DNA of 64,000 nucleotides from the NCBI GenBank assembly GCA_900554545.1, contig USHW01000004.1:23317-87316 (forward strand). Reading direction: 5' to 3'. Below the pieces are notes generated by a model. That model was given only the letters and a program-made list of their open reading frames with translations, was not told where the DNA came from and did no database searches. Made by a program: the position numbers and the translations under genes. How positions within the stretch are numbered: the stretch's first letter is position 1; each line of letters starts with the position of its first letter. The stretch is from an uncultured Prevotella sp. (lineage in GTDB: Bacteria > Bacteroidota > Bacteroidia > Bacteroidales > Bacteroidaceae). This document shows positions 56,909 to 64,000 of the stretch, one piece after another.

Positions 56909-59029
56909 TTATCTTATTCCGCTGTCGTAGTCGGAGTTGTTCAGTCGGCGTTGTTCGGTCTGATACTTGCGTCCGTGGCTGAAGTTGTATGACAGGGTGA
57001 TGTAAACCATGTTGCCGTTGTCCTCAATCCACGTCTTGTAATGTGACTTGTAGTAGCGGCTGTCGGTGTGTCCGGGGTATTCGTATCCATGCGGATAGCC
57101 TACGAGTATTGCTCCGAGACCTACTTGAAGGTCTTTCCACTTGTAGTTTATGCGCACGTCCGACGAGTTCTCCCCACCGTTCATAGACTCTCCGTAGTAG
57201 CTTTTCGGCGTGTTGTAGAAGTCCGCCATCACCGTCCAGTTTCCCAACATTAGGCTTGCTTCGAAGCCATACCGCCAGCTGTTGAACGTATGCCGGTAGG
57301 TAAGTCCGCGGCTGTCATAACGCTGGAAAGCACCGTACAGGCTGAAGTCGAGCACGTCTTTTATCGCGTGCAACGTGAAATTCGTGCGCGCCCACTTCTG
57401 AATCAGCGACCGTTGGTTGTACGGCCGTGATACAACAAGGTATGTCCCGTCGGCTTGCTGTTCTGGAATGTAACTCGACATGATGACGTCAGGCGCGTAA
57501 GCCAATCCTCCGTTGACCCACCAACTGAACGCAGGCAGGTTCCATGTAAAGACGAAGTAAGTGGAGTAAGAGGAATACGGCTTCAGGTTTATGTTGCCGT
57601 CGCCGGCCATGAGGTCGCTGCTCTGCTGGCGCACGTCGCTAAGCTGTGAGAGCGAAGGAGTGCCTTGGTACATTTGTCCCGTAAGACTTAGTGAAACGTT
57701 TTTGATTGCAGAGGTCTGGAGTGACAACCTCGGGCGGAACGTCCACTTCTCAAATCCGATGTCGCCCTGGTGTATCGACGCTCTGTTTGCACCCACACCT
57801 ACGGTGTAGTTGAGCCAGGCGAGCTTGCCTTGGAGCTGCGTAAAGAGGTAAAGGTTGTTCGAGTTGAGCAGCGCGTCGGTGTTAACCGCACCTGTATAGT
57901 CGTTGTCCGTGCGGCTGATTGAGAACTCGCCGCCGGCCGAGAGGGTGGCTTTCTTGAACTCTTTGGCATATATCGCCTCGGCAATCAGCGAGTACTTTTT
58001 GCCCAAAGTGGAGTAACTGTAATCGTTTACGGGGGCTGCCTGCATCGACTGTGACGGCGACAGGTCGAACAGGTATTGGCGCATCAGGTAGCCATAGTCG
58101 GTGTGTATATATGTGCCAACGACGTTTGCTGCGATACTTTGCTTGTGCGGCAGGTTGGCGGAAAAGTACAAATCGAGTGCCGGGCTGTAGCTGCTTGACG
58201 AAGCCTTGTTGTACTGGTACAGGTCAGGCTGCGCTGTCTCTACAACCAACAGGTTGGTTCCGCGGTTGGGGTTGTTGTTTATGTTAAGGTTGAAACGCGC
58301 GTTGAAGGTGTACTTGTCGGGTTCGGCGAGGTTGTAACCCAGCTGGAAGTTGTGCGTGTTATACATGAACGGACTGTTGTAGCCGCGGTATTCGCGGTGC
58401 CGGGTGGTGCCGTCCGGGAAGTAATAGTCGGCCGTCTCGTCATACCGCCGCTTGTCGTAGTCGCGGTAATTGAAGCTGTAGTTGAAGCTGAACTCCGACT
58501 TCTTGTGGTTGAACTTGAAGTAGGCGTAGCTGTTGTTGAAGCCTGTCGTGAACGCCTGCATTGTCTGCGCGCCGCCCACATAGCCTGAATACCGGCGCTT
58601 GACGACGTAGTTTATCACCGCGTCGAGCGACGTGTCGGAGTAGCGCACGCCGGGATTGTCGATGTATTCCACGCGGACAACCTCGTCGGGTTGCAGCGCG
58701 AGGATGTCCTGCGTGCCGGCTTTCACGTCGTTGATGCGCACCTGCACGCCTCCGCCGCGCAGCGAGGAGACGGTCTGTTGCACAGGGTCAACCTTAATTC
58801 CGGGCAGCATCATCAGCTTGAGCAGGTCGTAGCCGTTGGCCGACGAGCGTGCCATCTTCTTTGTGGGGAGGAACAGTGTGCGGTCAACTTTCTGTATTGT
58901 GCGCATCCCGTTGACCGTAACCTCGCCGAGGGTGAGTGTCGTATCAACGGCCAACGAGTCGGTCTGAGCGGCTGCCGTGGCGCAAAATGTCATGGCGGCA
59001 AGTGTTGCCAATAGCTTGTTTTTCATCAT
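56909..59029 (-). CDS. TonB-dependent receptor-like outer-membrane beta-barrel protein
   Basis: 706 residues; signal peptide MKNKLLATLAAMTFCATAAAQ after a duplicated Met. A plug-like N-terminal domain (residues 30-140, LGEVTVNGMRTIQKVDRTLF and VYEIDNPGVRYSDTSLDAVIN-like) is followed by a barrel of alternating aromatic strands (YSFNYRDYDKRRYDETADYYF, quoted in part) ending SYNFSHGRKYQTEQRRL. This is the outer-membrane beta-barrel type of Bacteroidota; there is no carboxypeptidase-like domain and no SusD partner, so the substrate is unknown. It lies alone in the cluster between hsp20 and the broken regulator pair. Confidence 0.87.
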   Translation of the reverse strand: MMKNKLLATLAAMTFCATAAAQTDSLAVDTTLTLGEVTVNGMRTIQKVDRTLFLPTKKMARSSANGYDLLKLMMLPGIKVDPVQQTVSSLRGGGVQVRINDVKAGTQDILALQPDEVVRVEYIDNPGVRYSDTSLDAVINYVVKRRYSGYVGGAQTMQAFTTGFNNSYAYFKFNHKKSEFSFNYSFNYRDYDKRRYDETADYYFPDGTTRHREYRGYNSPFMYNTHNFQLGYNLAEPDKYTFNARFNLNINNNPNRGTNLLVVETAQPDLYQYNKASSSSYSPALDLYFSANLPHKQSIAANVVGTYIHTDYGYLMRQYLFDLSPSQSMQAAPVNDYSYSTLGKKYSLIAEAIYAKEFKKATLSAGGEFSISRTDNDYTGAVNTDALLNSNNLYLFTQLQGKLAWLNYTVGVGANRASIHQGDIGFEKWTFRPRLSLQTSAIKNVSLSLTGQMYQGTPSLSQLSDVRQQSSDLMAGDGNINLKPYSSYSTYFVFTWNLPAFSWWVNGGLAYAPDVIMSSYIPEQQADGTYLVVSRPYNQRSLIQKWARTNFTLHAIKDVLDFSLYGAFQRYDSRGLTYRHTFNSWRYGFEASLMLGNWTVMADFYNTPKSYYGESMNGGENSSDVRINYKWKDLQVGLGAILVGYPHGYEYPGHTDSRYYKSHYKTWIEDNGNMVYITLSYNFSHGRKYQTEQRRLNNSDYDSGIR

Positions 59030-59544
59030 ACAGCAGGTTGTCAGGTTATGTTGTAGTTTGCAAGACCATTAACTTTCCTTTGCGGTTGATGGCATCGCAA
59101 ATGTTATGCGTTTACATTTCTTTATACGTTTTAAGGTATTAAAATGTGACAACGGTTAACGATTATTAAGGAAAAAGAGGCAAACCGATTTTTTGTCGCT
59201 TACCATTGGCTCTGCGAAAGGCGGTTCATCCGCAAATCTGTTGGATGGTTTTTATTCTATTTTCAGTAAATAATCGTTTTCAAGTGAGGCACTCGGTAAT
59301 TGTCATTCCGCGCTCCGACGCGGAATCCAGAAAACATTAAAGGCGTGAAATGACGTTGGCTGCATACACTGGATTCCGCGTCGGAGCGCGGAATGACGAT
59401 TACCGAGTGCCTCATTTGACATTAATTTTGTACGATTTTATAATCCTTTTCTCATCCAACAAAACTGCGGATGAACCACCTTTCACAATGCCGCCGACGA
59501 CGGCACGCCGCAACAGCGGACGGCAAGCGGCTAACAGAGGGCGG
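59030..59544. other. 515-bp spacer containing a nested inverted repeat
   Basis: Between the receptor gene start and the broken regulator gene end. Holds the nested inverted element 59214-59486. The rest (59030-59213) is AT-rich with GTTAACGATTATTAAGG but no recognised promoter box. No gene is seen. Confidence 0.6.
59214..59486. repeat. Nested inverted repeat element (MITE-like)
   Basis: Outer arms 59214-59246 and 59453-59486 pair with a few mismatches (GCGAAAGGCGGTTCATCCGC on the left). Inside, 59280-59330 and 59369-59419 form 51-bp near-perfect arms with GTCATTCCGCGCTCCGACGCGGAAT at their core (quoted in part). The inner loop is 38 bp. It has the size and symmetry of a miniature inverted-repeat element; I saw no target duplication or coding frame. 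Confidence 0.8.
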
Positions 59545-60377
59545 TCAGGCCTGCCCCGTTTCGACGTTCTTCACAAAGTCGACAAGCCCGTCAACGGCGT
59601 CAATCTGCATTTTCTTGCGCAGGCGGTAACATGCCTTATAGTAACTTTCAACGGAAATTCCGAGCGCCGACGCCGCCTCGCGCGACGTCATGTCCATACG
59701 TATGAAGCCGAGTATGAGCACGTCATTGTGGGTAAGCTGCGGAAAACGCTTTTCAATATAGCGCAGGAACGGGGCATGCTCGGTATTGAGCGTCGCCTTG
59801 AGCATGTCGATACGTGTCCTCGCGTCTTTCCTTCCGTCAGACACGGCGACCTGTTTCAGCACGTTCTCATTGTCGTTGCGCTGCCGTGTCAGCTCGTCCT
59901 TCATCTGCTCCATTTTCAATGTCAGCAGTTCGTTTTCAAGGCGCTTGTACTCTATGTCCTTGTCCAGCCTGCACCGCTCGGCCGTTTCAGTCTTCAGCTT
60001 CAGCTTGCTTTGCTTGTACAGCAAGAACACTATGACGCACAATGCGACGATGCACAAAGCCAGGCCGAGCAGCAGGATGTCACGCTCCTGATGCCCTTTC
60101 TGCGCCTCCATCAGGGCGAGGTCGTACTTGTGGCGCTCCTGTATCACGGCTATGTGGCGCAGAACCTCCGCCCCGCGCTGTCGCCCTGCTCCTCGAACGC
60201 CACCATAGCACGGTGAAACTTCTGGTAAGCCACAGGTATGTTGCCGGCAATCATTTCATCAAGACCTTGCTCGAAAAGCACATTCCCGTCATCGCCCTTG
60301 CCGCCGCAAGCGGCCAGCAGCATGACCGTAAGACAGCTAAATGCCGTCTTACGCATAAAATCCTTATAGCGTTTCAT
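59545..60377 (-). pseudogene. Lipoprotein/TPR-transmembrane-HTH regulator, broken by frameshift
   Basis: N-terminal part (60377-60150): lipobox in VMLLAACGGKGDDG and one TPR-like segment (EQGLDEMIAGNIPVAYQKFH). C-terminal part (60147-59545): transmembrane helix (ILLLGLALCIVALCVIVFLLY), coiled coil, and HTH-type region (FPQLTHNDVLILGFIRM ... LGISVESYYKACYRLRKK). Between about 60165 and 60150 the frame changes by one base: part 1 reads GDSAGRRFCAT-stop, while the second frame reads AEVLRHIAVIQERHKYDLAL. The total would be only about 277 residues, with a single TPR, shorter than related proteins; so it may also have lost TPR repeats by deletion. Promoter -7 TATTTTTG at 60403-60410. Confidence 0.78.
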
Positions 60378-60402
60378 AACAATTCCACAATTAAACGTCA
60401 TG

Positions 60403-60410
60403 CAAAAATA
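60403..60410 (-). promoter_or_regulatory. -7 box of the broken regulator
   Basis: TATTTTTG on the minus strand, 26 bp before the ATG at 60377. The -33 box is not clear. Confidence 0.5.
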
Positions 60411-60575
60411 ACATTAATTTGCCTATATTTTCACAATGCAACTCATTCAATATCAGCGGATTTACATTTTTAATAAACCTGTCCGACACATTGTCCATCC
60501 TGAAAACTTTGATTTTTAATATACATATACTTACTTTGCAATAGACATGAATCACAACTATAAACTTAAGAGCTT

Positions 60576-62358
60576 ATGAACAGAACATTTTTACTTATGC
60601 TCACGGGCCTGTGCGGCTGTGGCATGGCTGTGGCTCAAAACGATGACGGCCAGGAAATCAGCTGAATATACAGGTATTGCTCAATACGGAGTGCTCGGAC
60701 TTGAGCTTGCTGACGGCAGCGGCGCAGTGTGGTACACGACCGATGCAGTGGAGTCATTCAATGCCGCTTCGGGCATAGGCGGCGTACCCGTTTACGTCAC
60801 AAGCGTGGGCGAAAAATACTTTATGGTGACACGCAACGGACTCATACAGAAGTCGGAAGACTACGGAGCGACATGGACTACAGTGCTTAATACGGGCGCA
60901 TCACCAAGCCCCTGGGCTGACGGCGACGCTCCGTTGTTCAACCGCATAAGGTTCGCCGACGAGCAAAACGGCATGGCTCTTGGCACAGGGGCTGTCTATA
61001 CAACAACAGACGGAGGAGCAACATGGGCGCAGCACACGGTTGCCGACGGCACCGAAAACATTGCATGGAACGACGTTGCCTTCCTTAACGGCACGGCCAC
61101 CGTCGTTGGTTCTGATGGAAATGCCTACGAGACGGCAGACATGGGACAGACATGGACAAAGATAACTGTCGATGACGGGACCGCAACCGACTTCTACGGA
61201 ATATACGTTAACGATGAAGCGTATGTGCTTTGCGGCAGCGACGAGAGCCTGTTCTACAAGGGAGCGTCAGAGAATGTATCAGGATATACAGCCGCAGTGT
61301 ATGACACCGAGACTGAGACATGGACTCCGCTTGCAAGCACGGGGTACTTTAGCGGCGACGCGGCATCGTCTGGTTACGACATATCAGGTGACGGAACGAC
61401 CGTTGTTGGAGGAGTCTACAATTATGAACAGCTTAACGAAAACAGTGCCGTAAGGTGTGATGCTGCGGCCTGGGTGAACGGAGAACTTGTAATACTCGGC
61501 AACAAATTCGCTGACATCAACAGAAATTCGCAAGCGCGTGGCGTTAGCTATGACGGCAGCGTTATCGTAGGATGGCAAGACCTGTGCGGCCCGTGGATTG
61601 CATCAGTGTGGCGCAAGAACGCAAGCGGAAGCTATGACCAGAGCCTTATGTTCAAAGACCCGAACATGACGGAAGACGACGTTAACTGGGACGATTTCAA
61701 CGACAAGGCATCCAAACTGTTAGGACAAGCCGAGGCTGTGTCGGCCGACGGCAAAATAATTGGCGGCAGAGGCCAGGGCGACTGGTATGCAACCGACTGC
61801 GCATGGCTTTGGAGTGAGGAGAAAGGTTTGCAGCTGTTGGGTGGAACATCGAACCAAGTATTCGACATGACAAACGACGGTTCGTTCGTCGTAACCAATT
61901 CTGAAGTATGGACGGAGGAGACCGGCCTCGTAGGAGTGAACGAATACCTGACCAACAACCTCGGCATAGACCTTGGCGAATACGGCATCATGGGCATCTA
62001 CGACATTTCTCCGAACGGACGCTACATGACAGGATGGTGCATGAAAGGCATGAACAAATACGCATACGTGGTTGACCCCAAGGGCAACACTCCGTCAAGC
62101 ATAGAGCGCGAGCTGGAGCAGACCAAGGCTGCCGTATATCCCAACCCGGCAAGCGAGGAGCTGCATGTTGACCTCCCGTTCGAAGGCATAAAGACACGCA
62201 TAAGCCTGTACAGCCTGCAAGGCGGATGTGTGAAGGCCGTAACAACAACAGCCATGACCAACGTGATTAACGTGAGCGACGTTCCCACCGGGCTGTATAT
62301 CCTCGATGTAAACGCCAACGGAACACACAAGAGTTTCAAGCTGACAGTAAAGCATTGA
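60576..62358 (+). pseudogene. YCF48/BNR-repeat secreted protein with T9SS-like tail, frameshifted after the signal peptide
   Basis: A clear signal peptide begins at the ATG 60576 (MNRTFLLMLTGLCGCGMAVAQ), but that frame ends at a TGA at 60660-60662. The body continues in another frame: the long frame beginning at a GTG at 60619 runs to 62358 (579 residues). The body has BNR/YCF48-type repeats (TRNGLIQKSEDYGATWTTVL, GAVYTTTDGGATWAQHT, GNAYETADMGQTWTKI), then a region like extracellular repeats (GDGTTVVGGVYNYEQL), and a T9SS-like tail (AAVYPNPASEELHVDLPF, TRISLYSLQGGCV). One base is missing or extra between about 60640 and 60660. As it stands, the body lacks its export signal. The gene is divergent from the equally broken regulator. 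Confidence 0.82.
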
Positions 62359-62383
62359 CGGAACATTGAACTCACAATAAGCA

Positions 62384-62427
62384 AATATCCCCGGAAGACA
62401 GGAGGCAATCCTTCTTCCGGGGATATT
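62384..62427 (+). terminator. Terminator hairpin after the YCF48-like gene
   Basis: Perfect 15-bp stem: AATATCCCCGGAAGA (62384-62398) with 62413-62427, 14-nt loop, followed by GTTTCTTTATG. This is an ordinary intrinsic terminator and differs from the low-complexity family. Confidence 0.8.
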
Positions 62428-62482
62428 GTTTCTTTATGGCCGGACGACCGTTTCAATTGAAACGAACGCCAAGCGTTTCCAC

Positions 62483-63226
62483 TTATTCTCCGTCCCTATA
62501 TTTAGCGTCAAGCGCGCTTTCAATGGCCTTGCGGCTTTCTTCCATCAGGCGGCTGACGTTCTCCGCGCCCCTTGACTGCGGATAAATGGGCTTGTGGATG
62601 GTAAGGGTGAGCCTGCGGCGGTGAACCCAGTACCATTTGCTTGTGCGCGGCATGACGTCGAACGAGCCGTTGATTGTAAGCGGCACTACGGGCAATTGCA
62701 GTTCGTCGGCCAGCATGAAAGCCCCCCGTTTGAACGCTCCGATGCGTCCGTTGTACGTTCGCGAGCCTTCGGGAAACACCACAACGCTCATGCCTTCCTT
62801 CAAAGTATGGCGCGCCTTGTCGTAAGACGCCTGTATCTTCTTCGGCGCATGGCGGTCTACGAATATCTGGTGAGACTTCTCGCAGGCATATCCAACGAAC
62901 GGGATTTTGCGCAGCTGCTGCTTCATCATCCACTTGAAGTTGCGGTGAAGGTGGCCGAACACGAGGAAAATGTCGAACGCTCCCTGATGGTTGCTCACGA
63001 ACACGTATGACTCTCCGTGCTTAAGGTTCTCCCGTCCAGTGACTTTCACTGGCAGGAACAGCACCATAAGTACTAACTTCGACCATATCACAGGCGGATA
63101 ATAGCCCCAGAAGTGGCCGTTGCCGATGATGCACCCCACGCTCGTTGTCAGCGCGGTGAGCAGCGTCAGCACAATGATTATCGGCAGGGCAATGACGATT
63201 TGGTAAATACGGTATAAGTAATTCAT
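62483..63226 (-). CDS. plsC: 1-acyl-sn-glycerol-3-phosphate acyltransferase
   Basis: 247 residues. N-terminal membrane helices (IYQIVIALPIIIVLTLLTAL), then the acyltransferase motifs: NHQGAFDIFLV (HxxxxD motif, about residues 80-90), FPEGSRTYNG (about 152-161), and VPLTINGS (about 182-189). It adds the second acyl chain to lysophosphatidic acid at the membrane. Length and layout are normal. The plsC-S13-glycosyltransferase arrangement continues on the minus strand. The chemistry at the HxxxxD site is intact. Confidence 0.92.
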   Translation of the reverse strand: MNYLYRIYQIVIALPIIIVLTLLTALTTSVGCIIGNGHFWGYYPPVIWSKLVLMVLFLPVKVTGRENLKHGESYVFVSNHQGAFDIFLVFGHLHRNFKWMMKQQLRKIPFVGYACEKSHQIFVDRHAPKKIQASYDKARHTLKEGMSVVVFPEGSRTYNGRIGAFKRGAFMLADELQLPVVPLTINGSFDVMPRTSKWYWVHRRRLTLTIHKPIYPQSRGAENVSRLMEESRKAIESALDAKYRDGE

Positions 63227-63237
63227 AATTCAAATGA

Positions 63238-63375
63238 CACCCACCCCCGCCCTCCCGACGGGAGGGTGCTTGACTTCCGGACGTGGATGTTAAGCAATAT
63301 TATTGTTGTCAACTTATCTATATGCAGCCAAAGCATATCCAGCTCCCTCCCCTTGGGAGGACTGGGGTGGGTATT
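63238..63375. repeat. CCCTCCC-type hairpin S13
   Basis: Left CACCCCCGCCCTCCC then GACGGGAGGGTGCT; right AGCTCCCTCCCCTTGGGAGGACTGGGGTGGG. The two arms pair across ~70 bp of unrelated sequence. It lies between plsC and the glycosyltransferase gene. Confidence 0.75.
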
Positions 63376-63964
63376 AAATCTTCGGGTACTTCCTCGTCCA
63401 CCCGTCCCAGCGCAGCCGCATGACGCCGAAGAACGCCTCGCCGAATATGCCTCCGCTCATCTTCGACACGCCTTCGCGGCGGTTTACGAACACCACGGGC
63501 ACCTCCTTTATCTTGAAGCCGATTTTGTAGGCCGTGTATTTCATCTCGATTTGGAAGGCGTAACCCTTGAAACGTATCTTGTCAAGCTCGATTGTCTCGA
63601 GCACGCGGCGGCGGTAACACTTGAATCCGGCGGTAGTGTCGTGCACCTTGAAGCCCGTAACGAAGCGGACATACTGCGACGCGAAATAGCTCATCAGCAC
63701 GCGGCCGATAGGCCAGTTCACCACGTTCACGCCGCTGACATAGCGCGAACCGATGGCAAGGTCGTAGCCATCGTCATGGCAGGCGGCATAAAGCCGCGGC
63801 AGGTCGTTGGGGTCGTGGCTGAAGTCGGCGTCCATCTCGAAGATGTAGTCGTATCCGTTGGCCAACGCCCACTTGAAACCGGCAATGTAAGCCGTGCCAA
63901 GCCCCTGCTTGCCCGAACGCTCGATGATGTGCAAACGGCCGCCAAACTCGCCGCCGATGAGGCG
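63374..63964 (-). CDS. Glycosyltransferase family 2, polyprenol-phosphate mannosyltransferase-like (partial)
   Basis: Only the C-terminal ~197 residues are present; the frame continues upstream into the low-complexity end of the window, so the 5' part is lost. The DPM1-like motifs are clear: ERSGKQGLGTAYIAGFKWAL, MDADFSHDPNDLPRL, GSRYVSGVNVVNWPIGRVL and AGFKCYRRRVLETI. Enzymes of this type transfer a sugar from GDP- or UDP-sugar to polyprenyl phosphate. The predicted TTG start at 63934 is internal; the codons upstream (GEFGGRL) fit the family. The active-site Asp motif is intact. Confidence 0.85.
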   Translation of the reverse strand, partial: RLIGGEFGGRLHIIERSGKQGLGTAYIAGFKWALANGYDYIFEMDADFSHDPNDLPRLYAACHDDGYDLAIGSRYVSGVNVVNWPIGRVLMSYFASQYVRFVTGFKVHDTTAGFKCYRRRVLETIELDKIRFKGYAFQIEMKYTAYKIGFKIKEVPVVFVNRREGVSKMSGGIFGEAFFGVMRLRWDGWTRKYPKI

Positions 63965-64000
63965 GGGGGAGGGGGGGGGGGGGGGCGGGAGGAGGCGGAG
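63965..64000. other. G-rich low-complexity end of the window
   Basis: The sequence becomes almost pure G with occasional A/C after 63964, directly in the coding frame of the glycosyltransferase. This looks like a sequencing or assembly artefact (poly-G) rather than biology. Confidence 0.8.

Noticed and set aside
4665..63375. Low-complexity hairpins as ordinary intrinsic terminators
   Set aside because: Several lie inside operons or upstream of genes and lack U-tracts; true terminators in the window (16601, 34304, 62384) look different. Some at convergent ends may nevertheless terminate.

Overview
The window looks like chromosomal DNA of a Bacteroidota member, most likely a Prevotella-like Bacteroidales. 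The evidence is: promoters of the Bacteroidetes type (TTTG at -33, TAnnTTTG at -7) with little Shine-Dalgarno signal; many secreted proteins ending in a T9SS-like tail; hybrid TPR-membrane-AraC regulators; OMP beta-barrel receptors; a single bifunctional Rel; and intergenic GGCCTTTT repeats of a kind I associate with Prevotella. No rRNA, tRNA, CRISPR array, transposase or phage gene was seen. The last ~36 bases are a G-rich low-complexity run that looks like a poor contig end, and the window starts inside a gene.

Layout. 1-5.3 kb: lytic transglycosylase (partial), rel, secreted pectinesterase, YjbQ. 5.3-12 kb: a non-coding stretch rich in GTGACA motifs, MerR regulator plus RelE-type toxin-antitoxin pair, a fused full-length ABC exporter and a TetR regulator. 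12-20 kb: two secreted T9SS-like proteins (the second cut by an in-frame TGA), a TPR/AraC regulator cut by a frameshift, and an archaeal-type ATPase behind a palindrome. 20-27.5 kb: lipoprotein plus PagL-like outer-membrane protein, a conserved hypothetical, carboxynorspermidine synthase-like enzyme, recA, SprT-like protease, XRE regulator. 27.6-33 kb: alaS, a Gdx/SugE exporter, and a three-gene hipB-hipS-hipT-like module. 33-39 kb: two tandem PepSY-like periplasmic proteins, SGNH hydrolase, cysK-ispH-meaB cluster, DUF1573 protein. 39-46 kb: giant alpha-2-macroglobulin and a YitT protein. 46.6-48.5 kb: a compact AAA ATPase plus DUF4435 (TOPRIM-like) pair that resembles PARIS. 48.6-54.4 kb: manA, trkH, trkA, dxs. 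54.8-64 kb: TlpA-like thioredoxin, Hsp20, outer-membrane receptor, two adjacent broken genes, plsC, and a truncated glycosyltransferase.

The most unusual property is between the genes. Three classes of non-coding element fill almost every spacer: (i) ten loci carrying arrays or palindromes built from ~21-bp units around GGCCTTTT or its relatives; (ii) long, often perfect hairpins whose arms are low-complexity tandem words that differ from locus to locus (GACAAG, GGTGAAAA, GAGTTAAG, GAATTAAG, CCCTCCC types); (iii) a nested inverted repeat at 59.2-59.5 kb with a solo fragment at 10.9 kb. Two of the low-complexity hairpins sit inside the hip operon.

Two regulatory observations stand out. The pair of operator-like boxes in front of hipB (41 bp apart) recurs, with the same 41-bp spacing, at 22.65-22.71 kb where there is no hip gene. 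A separate palindrome overlaps the -33 box of the lipoprotein/PagL operon. Four genes carry single disruptions (one nonsense, three frameshifts); given the poor sequence at the right end, some of these may be sequencing errors.
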